Origin: Setaria digitata
Taxonomy: Eukaryota; Nematoda; Chromadorea; Rhabditida; Setariidae
DNA length: 64,000 nucleotides
Reading direction: 5' to 3'
NCBI GenBank assembly: GCA_003640385.1
Contig: RCAB01000271.1
Span: 1 to 64,000, forward strand
Shown here: positions 47,462 through 60,795 of the stretch, one piece after another
Numbering within the stretch: the stretch's first letter is position 1
Layout: each line of letters begins with the position of its first letter
Notes under the pieces: model-generated
What the model saw: the letters and a program-made list of their open reading frames with translations, nothing else
What the model was told of the DNA's origin: nothing
Database searches by the model: none
Position numbers and translations under genes: made by a program

Positions 47462-50400
47462 ATGTTCAAATTGCTAATGCTATTTGCACTAGCAATTCGT
47501 ATTACATATGCTACATCATTTTCACCGCTTTCACAGGCACCGCTTGATGAACAGAAGCGTTTGTTCATTTGAAATTTTATTAAATAAATTTTTTTTTTCA
47601 AAATTTCTGAATTTTCCATTTTTTTTTTTTACTTAGCTTTTATTTATTTATTTTTTAAAGCAGAAACAGGAATAAAAATAATTTAATGCTTTAATTAATC
47701 TAGGCAAAAATAAATTTATAAAATCTACCTTTGTAAAATTAAAATTTTAAAGTAACTCGAAATGATAATAAGAATAATAACTTCAATGAAATATGACTGA
47801 ATCAAACCATTTTAAAATGAAATATTATTTGATTGATTGAATATTCAGATTTCACTTCTTTATTTATTGTACAGATAAATCTTTTTCTCTTTTTAAAATC
47901 AAATTTTTCTTTAGGTGAGAATTTGTGGCGTCGTCGAGCAATTATTAAATTATGGGAAGAACGAAGGCGTATGGGTAGAACACCACTGTTTAAGCTTACA
48001 GTATGTATTTTACTTATTTATTGTGAAATTATATTTGACGATTTTTTAAATTTTACTCTAAAATTAGTTGATTGTGTGACAAATTTTTTTATTCTGTAAG
48101 ATGGTTCAATTTCGGAAAAAAAAAAGACGCATTTCTTTAATGAAAAATTATAAAAGCTGTTTCATTCCCAAAATAAGAAAATGAAAAAAATAAATTTCAA
48201 ATATTTCAATATGTTACTATCAAAGGCAAAATGATTCGCTTGAATTTCATGATAATAAGTATTTGCATATTTCGGATTACCCTTTTAGTATTATCATTCA
48301 TAATGATAATAATAATTAATAATAATTATCATAGTAGTAATAAATAATAATTCCATTCAAAAATGACGAATACATTCATTTAGTAAAAATACGAATGATC
48401 AAAGTAGTTGATGGTTTGGTTAATTTTCCTTCGAATGAAAATTAAAATTACTTGCAATGTGGGAAAATTCACCGAATAAAATTAACTTGACAGTTTAATT
48501 TAGCAATGAAATATAGGGAAATGTAGACAATTAATAATTTCTTTTTCTTTCAACTAATAGCTACTTTCCAATTCAAATTATTAGTTAGTTTTACTCTTAA
48601 TTAGTGCTTTTTTACTTCTATAAGAATCATTTGATTAATATACTTCTATTTGCTACTCTAATAGAATTAAAAATGAATAATTTCATTCAAAAATTGCAAA
48701 TATTATTACACAGAGGTGAAAGAAGCAATAATTATTTCATTTAAATTCCGAATTAATTTTTAGAAAGTTATCACTTAATAATTTCACCCGACAATGGGAT
48801 CAAATAGTGAATATTAGTATCAATTAATGATCCGCTTTTGTCTTTAATTCAGAAGAAAAAAAATGAGTGCTATTTAATGACTTTTGTTTCTTCGTTTTTT
48901 TTTTTTCTCTCATTGCATCAAATATTTTTGGAGCGAAATTTATTTCAGAATTAAATTTCAGAGTGTAGGCTATGAGAACGTCGACTTTATCTTCAAGAAC
49001 GAGTCCGCTTCCCGGACCGGCAGTTTAAAGCACCGCTATTCGTGGGCTCTCGTCATGTGGGCCGTTGTCGACGGGAAAATCGGCGAAAATACGACCGTTT
49101 ACGAAGCTAGTTCCGGAAATACGGCAGCCAGCGAAGCGTATATGTGTCGACTGATTGGCGTAAAATTCATCGCTATCGTAGGTATTTCTTCAGTTTTGCC
49201 TTGTTCATGCATCGACGACGCGATTTCGGTCAATGTCCGAATGTTTTCTAAAATATTTCTTTGACGGAGTGAGAAATGAAATTAAATTGAATTACATTAA
49301 ACTTTCTTTTTCGAAAATTTTCCGCTTTTTTAGTTTTAATCGAATGCTAAATCAATGAATTACTTCATGGAAATTGGTTATATGAAATTGTTTCATTTTG
49401 GAAAACAATTCAGATAATCTATCGTTATTTAAGTGGCCTAATAACTTTCAGGTGCCTGATACAATTGAACAGATAAAAATTGATCATATTCAATCGTACG
49501 GTGGTGAGATAATTAAAACAGATCTTGGCAATCGACTGATAAGAGCCAGGGAAGAAGCCGAAAGAAATAATGGCTTCTTCATGAATCAGTTTGCTAATTC
49601 TGATAAAGCAGAAGAATATCACGAAAGTAAGCATGCATCACATCAAGTATATTTGTGAATAAATTCACTATCTTATCATCATCATATCGGTGTGCTTCGT
49701 CACGCAGTCTACTCAAAATAAAAATTTTTCAACTGCAATCATTTTACAATGATTATGTTGTTTTGTTCACACCATTTTATTGTTTCTTTGCTTGCTTATT
49801 TAAGAAACATTTGTTAAATCTAAATTAATATCACCAAAGCCGATTAAAAGATCTTCTTTCTTTTTTTTTCCTCCTCACCAGTTTTCTTATGTTGAAAGCA
49901 TTAAATTATTTTTTCGTCGGCTTGTAGACGATAACTTTCTTATTTTACTCCTTTTCGTACTTTCTTTATTTATTTGATAGAATTTATTCTGTTAAAATTT
50001 AAATCGAAGATAGATATTTACCAAATAAAAAAAAAAATTGAATTCAACTCCTTTTTTCTCTCTTAAATGTATTGGAAGAGAAGAATGACAGATTTTGCTC
50101 TTATAAAAGAAAATAGTCTTATTTTGGGAAAAATAACTCATTATTGATAGCTTTGCTTTGGCTCTTTGCTTGTAATAAAGTTTGCAAACTACTTACTGGG
50201 ACTTTTTTTTTTCTTTCAGAAATAGAAGACTGAGTTAAAGCTAGGAAGTTATCGTGCTTATAAATCATCGCCTGATAATATCCTGATAATCTATCTTAGA
50301 TTGTTATCTAGTGATCACGTTTAGGTGGCAATTATCCATTGGAAAGTGTTAATTTAATGCATGAAGTGATAGCTCAAATGCGACGAGATTTAAATCAAAC

Positions 50401-53293
50401 AAACGGAGCACCACATTATTTTGTGCATTCCGCTGGAACTGGTTCGTGCTTTTGATTCTTTATTATTTAAAAACTCTTTTTTTTTTTCCTTTGTTTCTTT
50501 TTTCTAAATTGAAATACAAATTTACTCTTCTGACTGTCACATTAATTTTGACAAAAAAGACAACTCAAATAAACTACTGATATCATATCACTTCAAGAAC
50601 GAACTTACATCTAACTGATACTGAGCTGCGCTGTTTAGCATGCAACATTTTTAAAATAAAGCATTTAAATTCTGCTTTCTAATGAATTATGAATTGTAAT
50701 TTCATCCATTTATGTAAGATCATAAAAGCATAACTGATTAATTGACTAATTGATTACTTAATTGATCTACGTGCTGTTTTTCTCATACTTCAACAGTAAT
50801 GTTTGTTTTAGATTAGTTTTGAAATTCGTATATTTCTTCTTCGTTTTAGTATAATAAACTCAAAAACTTACTTAACATATAATTGCTAAATGTTCAAATA
50901 AAAACTCATTTGCAAAAAGTACCGAAAAAATTTTTTTTTTCACCATGAATTTTGAGCAAATGACAGGATTGAAATTGTAGAAAAATTTTTTTAAAGAAAT
51001 TTGGGAATTATCGGAAAATAAGAATTTCTAATGCTCATATTTCTTTTTCTATAGGTGGTACAATATCATCCGTTGGACGATATGTGAAAAAATATGGGCT
51101 ATCAACTGAGATTGTACTTGCTGATACACAATTTTCGGTTTATCATGATTACGTTATGAATGAACGATTTATAAATGAAAGTGGCAGAAATTTATGGATA
51201 ACACCAGGTATGGCAGGTATCGGATTTGGTGTTATGGGACCAGTTAGGCATGGTATCACATCGAGGTAATATACTTATCTTAAAATATCTTATCATGCTG
51301 CAATAAGAATTCAATTACAATAAACTTACTGTACTACACTTAGGTATGTAGCTTTTGTAAATTTAATCGTACTTAAATAAGAATAAAAAATTTACAGCTA
51401 TAACTGTAAAGTTATAGTGTAGACTAAGTGTAAAATTACTGTACACATACCGTACTATATCATAACTTTCAAATACTCTCTTCATACTGCCTAAAAATTG
51501 CAAACTTGCCATTCTAAGTCAATACTCTACTTCAACCTCGCCATACTATCAAAAAAAGCCAATGTGCAAAACTTACATACTGTATCGAAAAGAATAGTGC
51601 GAATTATTATATAATTAGAAACAATTTTTGTCAACTCTCTCCATACTACTATAACCTTATTATCATTTATATGCTAAGCTTATAGACACTGCAAAATAAT
51701 GCTAGAAAAAGTAATTAATCATGCTACCGTGAATATTTGACATAAGAAATTTGCCATGCTGTACTATAGAAAAGACATGTTATTATTTTATTTTTCTCAA
51801 AATTCGATAAATTTCCTTAGTTAAGTAAATTTTTTGAAATGCTACGAAGATTATTCCATTAGAATTACCAAACATTTAGTATGTTACCTAAACAATTGTA
51901 TTCCTCAAAATTCAGCTTTTATAAATATATCGTAACAATGACAATTTTATATTATGGTATCATTATGCAATTGCACTGATAAATAAATTATTATCAGTTA
52001 TTGATTGCAAGAAAAATATAATAGTAGTTGGTTACTTATTGAAGGGAAGTTATTATTTATCGATAATTTGCTAAGGATAGAAATCTGAGAATGGAACTTT
52101 ATTCAGTTTACTACGAACCGTAATCGATCGAGCAATCAAAATACCGGATATTGCTTCAACTGCAGCAATGACTGTTTTAAGACGATTAGGTATTAATGGT
52201 GGTACCAGCACTGGTACCAACTTTATGGCAGCATTACATTTGGCTGCAACGTATGGGTAAGTTTGTTTGTTTGTTTATTTCTTTCCTTACTAAATTTATG
52301 AAATGTTTTTTTTCTGATGAAATATTTTTGCGTGAAATCAAAAAAAGAAAGTATTATTTAAAATATTTTTTTGGATTGTAATTCGCTAATGACTTACTCA
52401 ACTTAAAAAAAAAGCTTTACTTAAAGTTCGAAATTTCGGTTTTTATATTTGTTTAACTGTCTTATTAATAGTTGTTTTATGTATAACTCATAAATTGTGA
52501 TTTTTTTTTCTTTTTTTTTAGTAGAGAAATTATACAACCAAAAAAAGCTCCCAAAATTTGAGAATTTGAGAACAATTAAATGTATAAGTAAATTTACTGC
52601 AAATTTGAATTTTTACAAGAATATTCTCGTAAAAGTTCTTTGAGATTGATTAAATATTTGATTTTCAGTAAATCATTGGTTTTTGATAGGCAACGCTTGA
52701 TAATTGCAACAATACTGGGTGATACCGGTAATTATTATGCATCATCATATTACAACAGGACATGGATTGATGAAAATTTTAACGCACATGGTGGTCTTGC
52801 GGTATTCGATTGCTGGGTAAAGGTATGAAAATGCTATTTTGTGGTTTAAATATTAACAAATTAATCGAATATCGAAGAATTACCCAAAGTTAAATAAATT
52901 TGATGAAATAGAATTATTTGCGACCAAAATGTCGCTAATTTTTCAAAATATATTTCAGAACGAAAATTTTACAGGAATTTNATTATTTGCGACCGAAATG
53001 TCGCTAATTTTTCAAAATATATTTCAGAACGAAAATTTTACAGGAATTTTTTGCCATAATTTTCCTTGTACGATAGGGAAAATACGTACGTCCAATATTC
53101 ATTTAACATTTTAGTTTCTGTTATACTTCACTCACTGAAATCATTCAACAAATGTATTATTGAACTATAATAATTTCAGGAAATTGAAGATTCATTTAAA
53201 TTCGGTTCTGATCCATTAATTGCTGGACATGAAAGATGCGATCGAGCGAATATCGAAATAATCGATTTCCGAACTCGACGAACACATTTTTGA
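47462..53293 (+). CDS. Predicted secreted PLP-dependent enzyme, cysteine synthase/CBS-like
   Basis: Nine exons: 47462-47558, 47915-48000, 48962-49177, 49452-49626, 50325-50441, 51055-51265, 52107-52256, 52669-52822, 53180-53293 (TGA). All phases agree, giving about 439 residues. Residues 1-17 (MFKLLMLFALAIRITYA) look like a signal peptide. The fold-type II PLP core follows: RTGSLKHR with the probable Schiff-base lysine K84, EASSGNTAASEAYM with N114 as the cofactor-binding asparagine loop, and the glycine-rich phosphate loop SAGTGGT at about 227-233. ASRTGSLKHR departs from the usual PxGSxKDR, with His replacing Asp, so substrate use cannot be assumed. It resembles the nematode group of putative secreted PLP proteins related to cystathionine beta-synthase (C. 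elegans F13B12.4, from memory). No CBS regulatory domain pair or haem-binding Cys-His segment is seen. The third exon is about 51% GC, far above its neighbours. Confidence 0.9.
52913..53049. repeat. 68-bp duplication flanking N at 52981 (assembly join)
   Basis: 52913-52980 and 52982-53049 are the same 68 bases with one A/G difference, on either side of a single N, inside intron 8 of the PLP-enzyme gene. It does not affect coding sequence. Confidence 0.88.
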
Positions 53294-54502
53294 AATATTT
53301 AATATGCTTCCACTTTTGAAGTTGCAAAATGGCTGAATGAATGAATTGAAAACTATTATGAATTCGAGATTTAGCTAAGTTTAGCACAAGTTCTTTGGTG
53401 TAATGTTCATCATTTTCTCGAATATTATAGTTATCATTTGTACAAATAATTAAGCCACCCCAACTTTTCCCTTTTTTTTAATTTTTATTTTCATTGGGAT
53501 TTTTCAAAATAGATTTTTGGGGAATAATTATCATTTGGAGGAATTTTCTCAAATTCATAAGATTTTCTGATAACCTGAATTATAGTTGGTTCTGAATTTT
53601 ATCATTTTTTTAAGTTTTAATTTTAGCATAATAACTGAAAGTGATTTACAATGTTTTGGAATATTGAATTGAAACAGCTGCTGTTTATCAGTGGAAAGTC
53701 GGAACATATATACTTACGTTCTTAAGTAGCAGTATCGACTTGTACGCTGTTAGAGTAAAAGTTTACAAGTTCAGTATATTATTTCATATTAATTAGATAT
53801 GCAGAAAATATACAGTGTTCAAGTACTCAGATCAAATTATGAAAATAAACCTAAATGGTAGTAAATTAGCAGCCATTAAAATGTAAGAAAGACAGTTTAA
53901 AATGGAGAAATTTTCAAGATCACGAGTAAAAACTGAAGTAAATATTGTGGCGCTTGAGATGAGATTGTAAGTAGTTCAAAACAAAGTTACAGTAGCATCA
54001 AAATGACCTTACGAAAGGTCAAAGTAGCATTTGAAGTGGCAGTAAAGTAGCAGTCAGAGGAAAGTGAAAACAATATTTAGAAATGGTCATTAGTAAACAA
54101 TAAAGTTACAACAGGAGAATCCCTAATTATTACTTTTTAACAACTTCATTTGATTTATCTTATGTAAAATATTTCTTTCTTAAATTTCTGCTAAACTATC
54201 GTCTTATGCTTCTATTAAATCACCACTTAGTATAAAAAACTTATGCCAAATATTACCGTAATAATTTGTGAATTTCATGTATTATAATTTTCTCATTCTA
54301 TATCAAATTTCAACTAATTTATGCATATTCAAGTCACATTTTCACTTTCATAATCACTTTTGTTTACTGGATTAAGGGTAATTGGTTAATTAGTGTTCAG
54401 TTGTTCAGAAAGAAATGTACAGAATGTATATATATATATATACATATATTGTAAGTGTGACAAATAATAACCATCGAATTCAGTGTTCATCGTCCGAAGA
54501 TA
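53294..54502. other. Convergent intergenic region
   Basis: About 1.2 kb between the 3' ends of the PLP-enzyme and membrane-protein genes. It contains several AGTAGCA-like words (53730-54060), a TGACCT-N6-AGGTCA everted repeat at 54004-54021 and a TA run near 54428-54440. No gene recognised. Confidence 0.55.
54004..54021. promoter_or_regulatory. Everted repeat of nuclear-receptor half-sites (ER6-like)
   Basis: TGACCT at 54004-54009 and AGGTCA at 54016-54021 are separated by six bases, giving two AGGTCA half-sites in everted orientation. This matches the ER6 layout bound by some nuclear receptors. The location is 3' of both neighbouring genes, so function is doubtful. Confidence 0.3.
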
Positions 54503-56189
54503 TTACTTCTGATGAGCTGCTGTGAAGAAATTTGGCGGATAATATGCCTCACCTTCAAATACCCACGGCTGCTGAGGTCTTATCTACAAAATAGAAAAAA
54601 ATGTCACAGGAAGATTTTTCTTTGGAAAATTTCGAATGGATGACATTTCTCCTGAGACATTATTTATTGTTTCCAGTAATTTCCTTTTCTTCTTTTGATG
54701 TATTATCACCAGGTAAATGAAGGAAACAGAATGTTAAACTGCATTAATACCTTAAGTTCTTAACTGCCATAAAATTTAATCTGTACATGGACCATAGGTC
54801 CTTTCTAAATTTCAACTCTTCATACAATAGTATGAACCACGGTTTTTCCGAGATTTCTCAATTATGGTACAGCTAATGTTAATGGGAATTTCCACAATCT
54901 ACTATAACTTATGATAATATTTGATATCATTCATATCGTTGTAGGAAGGAGAAGTAAAATGAAATTCAACAAAATTCGGATAGAAATGAAATTCTAAAGT
55001 TTGAAATTTTAGCAGTAATTCTTTGTTTTCATTGAAGAAAAAGGAATCTGTCTATCTTTGTGTACCACTGAAAAACTGAAATAATAAACAACCAACTTCC
55101 TGTTTACCAAATGGACCCCATTCTGGTCCAGTTTCATTTGATTTATTTGACTTATCGTCTACTTCCTGGAAAACAAAAGAAGAGTAATTAATTAACGAAT
55201 TTGAAAAACAAAAACAAAACGAAACAATTAAGCAGTAAATGAAAACATCAACTGTGAAGTTAAGAAGCTATTAGATTATTCGACTTGATAATACATTGAT
55301 ATGTAAAATATTTGCTTGAATTTACTAGAAAATGAATTCGAAATAGAATTTAAAAAAGAATTCAGCAAATACTTTGGCTCCATTACTTGAAGATGTTGTA
55401 GGTGTTGTTGGAATTGCTGTTGTTGAAGAGACCGGTGACGGGGAAGCTGACAGAGGACGTGATGATGACGGCAGATGCGGCGACGGAAGTGGAAGAGGTG
55501 ACGATGACGGAGGAGGAAGTATTGCTTTCGACGGAGGCGAAAGCGGAAGAGATGGCGTAGGCAAAGAAGGAAGTAATAATTTCTTGAAATTAAGTTCCAT
55601 TTCCTCAATAATAATTCTCTCATGAGTCCATTGTTTTGTATTTGTTTTTACCTGTAAATGAAAGAATGTTACAACAAAAAATTAAGTAAGTTTTCGGTGT
55701 AGGAAAAATTATTTTAATTCTCTTTAAAACTATTATTGTACAATAAATTTCGAAAAGTAAGTGATTAAAAACTAGAGCAAATCTTATGTTAAACTAAAAC
55801 TGTAGTAAACAGTAGTTATTTATCATTATTAAAAATAAATATTGCTAATGCGAAAGAAGAAACAAAAGGACCAATTAGAGAGAAAAGGAAGGAAAAGATG
55901 AGATGAAGTATAAAACTGTCATAATGAAAAATTATACAGAAAAGTAATTTTTTTTTCTTAATTTAGTAGTTCAGAATTCATTTTTTTTTTTTTCAATCTA
56001 TAAATTCGCATTTTTTTAAATAATTAGAAATTTTTTTTTTTTAGATTCCATCAGCATTACCTCCTTTCCATTATGCACTTTCATTAGTTTTCCTCTTCTC
56101 TCTTCGGCCTTAACTTTTTCAAGTTGTTGCCATAAAAGCCATATTAGTAGGGTACAACCTGTACATAGCAGAAAATCTAAACCATCCAT
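54503..56189 (-). CDS. Small single-pass membrane protein with Pro/Ser-rich linker, unrecognised
   Basis: Four exons: 56061-56189, 55373-55651, 55097-55165, 54503-54583 (TAA), about 185 residues with matching phases. The N terminus MDGLDFLLCTGCTLLIWLLWQ is a membrane segment, followed by a charged helix (EKVKAEERRGK). Residues ~70-130 are a Pro/Ser/Thr linker. The tail has EWGPFGKQE and RPQQPWVFEGEAYYPPNFF, which look conserved in character but were not matched to any family. Topology is probably N-terminal anchor with a long cytosolic or lumenal tail. An acceptor-like CTGACAG lies about 30 bases before the ATG, fitting trans-splicing. It lies on the same strand about 1 kb downstream of DNAJC8. 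Exon 3's donor is weak and the exact join there is uncertain. Confidence 0.62.
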
Positions 56190-57216
56190 TTTATTCCAAT
56201 TGGTATAAACCGTTCCCTGTCAGGAAGTAGAAAATACAATGATTTCTAAGGAAAATATGAACGCATTTAAATTACTACTTACCCCTTACTCTCTATCCAA
56301 TTTCGTATCTTTTCTAACATAAAGATTATCACCGATGTCAATTTCGATTTGCAGAAATTCCAGTTCCAAATTTCACAAGAACTTTTTAAAATATTGACTC
56401 CAATGCCAAAAATTTAACCAAAACTGACTTCTCCCTTTTAATCCATATTTAATCTTCCACTTTAGATTTGTGGATTTTACATCATTTATCAGGTGAAATA
56501 GGAGAATGCAAAAAAAAAAATCTTATTCTTTATTCGAAAAAAAATTTCTTTTATCAATGAATACCGCCATAGCTCCCTAATGAATGCATTTCTGATTGCA
56601 AAAAAAAAAAAAAAAATTAATAAAAAGAATGATTTCTGGAAAGATTGGCAATAATTAAATCACGTGCAAAAGTTCTAATGGGATCAAAAAAACCTCCAAT
56701 TATACGGTGAAAATAAAAAATTCTAGCGTATTTCTGGATGCAACTAAATACATGCAAAACAGATTTTTAGTTTTTAAGATATTCCGTTTAATCAAATCAT
56801 TTGCTAGAGATAATGATTAAAAATCACACGAAACAGAAATAATTGTTCTGACCAACAGTAATATAGCAATAACTAACTAAACTAAGATAATGTAAAACAG
56901 ATCAACTTCTCTTAATATAAATGATTAAGAATTGCTTAGGAATTATTAGGAAATTTTCACGTTATAACATTCTAACTGACTAAGGAACAAGTGACTGAAT
57001 TTCCTCATGCAAAAGAAGACCACTTCCAATCATAGTCACAACATACTGATAACAGCACTGATAAAGACAATAACACTTTTATTCGAAATCTTATCATGAA
57101 ATTGTTAGTTAATATCGATATATAATGTATTATTAAATCGATACCGAAGAAAGAGCAATTTAACTGCATGAGATCGAATAAAAAAGATTGCTGCACCGAA
57201 CTTTCATCCACAAAAT
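56190..57216. other. Spacer between DNAJC8 and the membrane-protein gene
   Basis: About 1 kb on the same transcription strand, AT-rich, with A-tracts near 56510 and 56600. No gene recognised; the 57005-57220 minus-strand frame is not conserved-looking. Confidence 0.5.
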
Positions 57217-60149
57217 TCACTTCCCACTTGTTTCAAGTTTTATCTTCGGTGGCTTAAATGCTGTTCCTTTCAGTGATTTTCCTTCACATTCTTTCTTTGC
57301 CTTCTTTGCCATGAACTGTCTCCACGTACCTCGGCGTTCATCACGTGACTCCTAATGATTAATCAATTACCAGTGAAAAAACATAACGATAGTCAGAAAG
57401 AAAATTTTCTGTTACAAAAGAAATCCAAAATAATGACTGATAAAAATGAGTGAAAGTGACAGGATTGCAATCTCATGCTGATGGAAATGGAATAAAAGAC
57501 TTAAATTCAATTGTAATAAGGAAAAATAGAATAGCTAATTTTTCTTAATGTTTTTCTAATCCCATACAACTACCACAATTTTAGCGATATTAATTCATGT
57601 TAAAAGATTACTTCATAATTTTTTGCGAATTCTTCTTCCCTTTTTCTTTTTTCCGCAGCTGCAAGCATTTCTTCTGCTATTCTTCGCCTGAAATATTTCC
57701 GTGATTGATTTTCCTCACGCCAATAACTAACTGGGTCAGTGGTTATGAGATAATTTATTCTATCTCCAAAGAAGCAAATTTCTCGCTCAATATATTTTTC
57801 TCAGTATCATAAATAGCTGTTGGTATGGATATCAAATCAAGTTACTCTAAAAATGAAAAAATTTCCTATTACTATTTCAATAGTAATAATGATGGCATAC
57901 CTTGAAGAAAAAAAAAATTACTCATGAAGAAAGCACTAACTTCTCTTCATTTGCTCTATCTTCTAGCATCTTTCGCTTCTTTTCACGATCAGCAAATACC
58001 TAAGAAATAAAAAATTATCATGCAGAAAGCTTAAAAATAGAAAGAGTAAAAGTTAAGAATATGTCTAAATCCTAGCTAAAATTCATTATTATTTGAGGAA
58101 GAGATACTGTTTAGCTGATCAAAGATAATTTCAGTGCGTCATGAACTTTGTTTTACATTTCACTTCGAAAAATCCAATTATCAAATTTTTTCTGATTGAA
58201 AAATGAGCAACTTAATCAAGCTTTTTCCTCTTTTTTTTTCATTTTTTTTTTTTTTTTTAGATCGCAACAAAATTATTAAAGCTATGAAAAAAATAAACAA
58301 ATGAACGGAAAACCTTTGTAACTACCACCCAGAGTGCTTTATTATATGCAGCTGGTTCATCTTCGGGAATTTTATCCCCCTGCCCATTCTTTTTTTGTTT
58401 ACGCCTTTTTTCACTCATCTGTAAATATCACTGTTCGCAACAAATCAATTAATATTATAAGATTATAAGACCAGTTTTATATGCTCTATCAGCATAAAAT
58501 TAATTTTTTAAAGCGAATAATTACTAAGAAGCTTTATCCAAGTCATTATAAGTTTTTCTTAATCAACAGTTTAAATGAACTGTTTAAAATTTAGTGAAAA
58601 AGTTTACTCCTAGGAATATATGAATAATTCCATTGAGGATAAACCATTTTACAATTTTGACGAAAATTCCCAAACAGAATTTCAAATATTTAAATTACGG
58701 TAATAAATATGCACTTCAACATAGAGATTTATTTCTTGCATGCTTATATCAAAAACTGCAAAAAACAACGATGACCTTAATTATCAATAAATTTTGACTC
58801 TAACAAGATTAAAGAGAATTACGGAATTTGAGGAAATTAAACTTACAATGATTGCTAAACGAGCTCTTGCCTCGGTATAAGTCTCTCGACACTTTGACAA
58901 TTCATCTGGATCTTCGATCATTTTCATAGCTTTTTTCACTACTAAAATCATTCCGTGAATCCAAAATTATTTGATTTAGATAATTTCCACTTTTTGACAA
59001 CTGAATACCGCAAAGGCAGTAGTAATTCAAAAATTCAATTGACTATAGTGCGGATAAAGCAACTCAAAACAGTACAGTAAAAAACAATAATCGATAATTG
59101 GCTTAATAACATTATATATTTGAGTTTATGAATTATATATTTGAATAAATGAAAAATGAACAGTAGCTTAAAAAATCATTCATGCAAGCTTGAAAAACAT
59201 ATTTAATGTGAGCAATTTCGGAAGCAATTTTTAGATGCTATAATTTGAAAAAAAAAAGGGAAAAAATTCCTTACCATCAAAAGCACGTTCGGCCCTTTCA
59301 CGATCATCGGTATTTTTGTCTGGATGGATAAGCAAAGAAAGCTATAAGTTATTTTTTAAAATAATGCCATATTTCAATATAAACAAAAAATTGAATCCAT
59401 GGAAAAAAATTAAAAATATTCACAAAGAGTACATATTAAAGCTATTAATTATTAAAACATTTTTCAGAAAGTGCACGAGAATATCTTGATCAAAAAGACC
59501 ACCACCTTTTTATACTTCCTCTTTGCCGCTTCAACATCTGTATCTGGTTCAATTTGCAAAACCTGAAACAAAGAAAATCCTAAATGAACAGACGAAAAAG
59601 TCGGGAAATATCAATTTAATTAAATTAAGCACCGAGTAAGTTACTATATTATGATGGATTAATAACCTAATCACATTCAATTTGATGAAACTGATGCAGC
59701 GTCCTTCAACACTAATAACATCATCGAATATTAGATTTCAGCACAATAAGTCTGAACTTCGTTCAGTAGTATATATCTAGCTATGAACCAAAACACCCAG
59801 TCGGACAGTACAAATTGAACAACTTAGTCGAAAGTGCAATTTAGTAAGCAGATGTGTATATAATTAGATCACCTTACTTCAAAGGGATTCAAATTTAAAT
59901 ACGTGGAACCCGGACGTAATAAACGATCAATTTGCTGCTTTGACGTTAACACTGAATCTTTTTTCTCGGTTTCCTTCAGCTGAAATATTTCAAACTAAAA
60001 TCCCTTTCCCATGAATCAGGATCAAGTCGAGTAAAAATTTTCGAGAAGAAAGAAATTTTTAGAATTAAATCACAACGGAAGATGCTGACAAAAAATAAAA
60101 TAAAACTAACATCACTGTAGAATCGTTCAAAGTCGGATGAATCACCCAT
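57217..60149 (-). CDS. DNAJC8: Spliceosome-associated J protein DNAJC8
   Basis: Nine exons: 60111-60149, 59878-59979, 59506-59562, 59275-59341, 58847-58941, 58314-58418, 57941-57999, 57612-57687, 57217-57351 (TGA), with consistent phases and about 244 residues (human 253). The N terminus DSVLTSKQQIDRLLRPGSTY precedes the J domain (NPFEVLQIEPDTD to HPDKN, HPD at 72-74). A long charged helix rich in Lys/Glu/Arg follows, then the ending FKPPKIKLE, which matches the FLRPPKVKME tail of human DNAJC8. By family knowledge, it is nuclear, binds SRPK1 and associates with spliceosomes. There is no signal peptide or membrane segment. Exons are very small (39-135 bases). DCTD ends about 650 bases upstream on the same strand, so co-transcription is possible but not shown. 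Confidence 0.96.
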
Positions 60150-60795
60150 AATATATCAATTTACCAGTTCGCTCTTATATGCAATTCTAACTTGGATTTA
60201 TACAAATAGTAAGCACTCTGAATCAATTTAAAAAAAAAAATCAATTTGGTGACAAATTTTTAAACCTGACTTCTAATTTCGCTTATTTGATAAAAACGGG
60301 TCTCAACAATCCCTAAAAATTTTCTTTTCTGAAGGAAAGCAAATTAACAGAGTTAACCCAAATATAAACAAAACTTAAGAAATAGGAGAGAGGAATTCGG
60401 CTCATTTTCCGTTAACAACTTGATTTGTATATTTGATCAGATAATGAAAAAGAAGTAGCCTCATATGTCTCGCAACCAGTGTAGTAAAATTATCATGAGA
60501 AAAATAGGAAACGCTTTATAAAGCCTTTTATTATTTCATACAGTTGGTGTTGCATCAATAAATTCTCAGTGAAAATTTGAAATAAATCAAATTTATTATA
60601 ATTCTGTTGTAATCAATAACTCAGCAAAATGTGAAAGTAATTGTAGGCGCTATAATAACAAATAAATATAATAAATAAATTTAAAAGAAACAAGAATCAC
60701 GACATTTTTTTAGAAAAAAACAAAGTAAAACGATCGAAATAACTTTCAAAAGATGATATTCTTTTCCTTTTGCATCGGAAGTAACCAAATACTAA
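60150..60795. other. Spacer between DCTD and DNAJC8
   Basis: About 650 AT-rich bases holding the DCTD 3' UTR and the DNAJC8 upstream region. No coding sequence seen. Confidence 0.5.

Noticed and set aside
55276..55623. Arg/His/Leu-rich open frame on the minus strand, and an Asp/Gly-rich frame on the plus strand at 55374-55625
   Set aside because: Both are other-frame readings of the Pro/Ser-rich exon 55373-55651, which has matching splice phases and joins to flanking exons.
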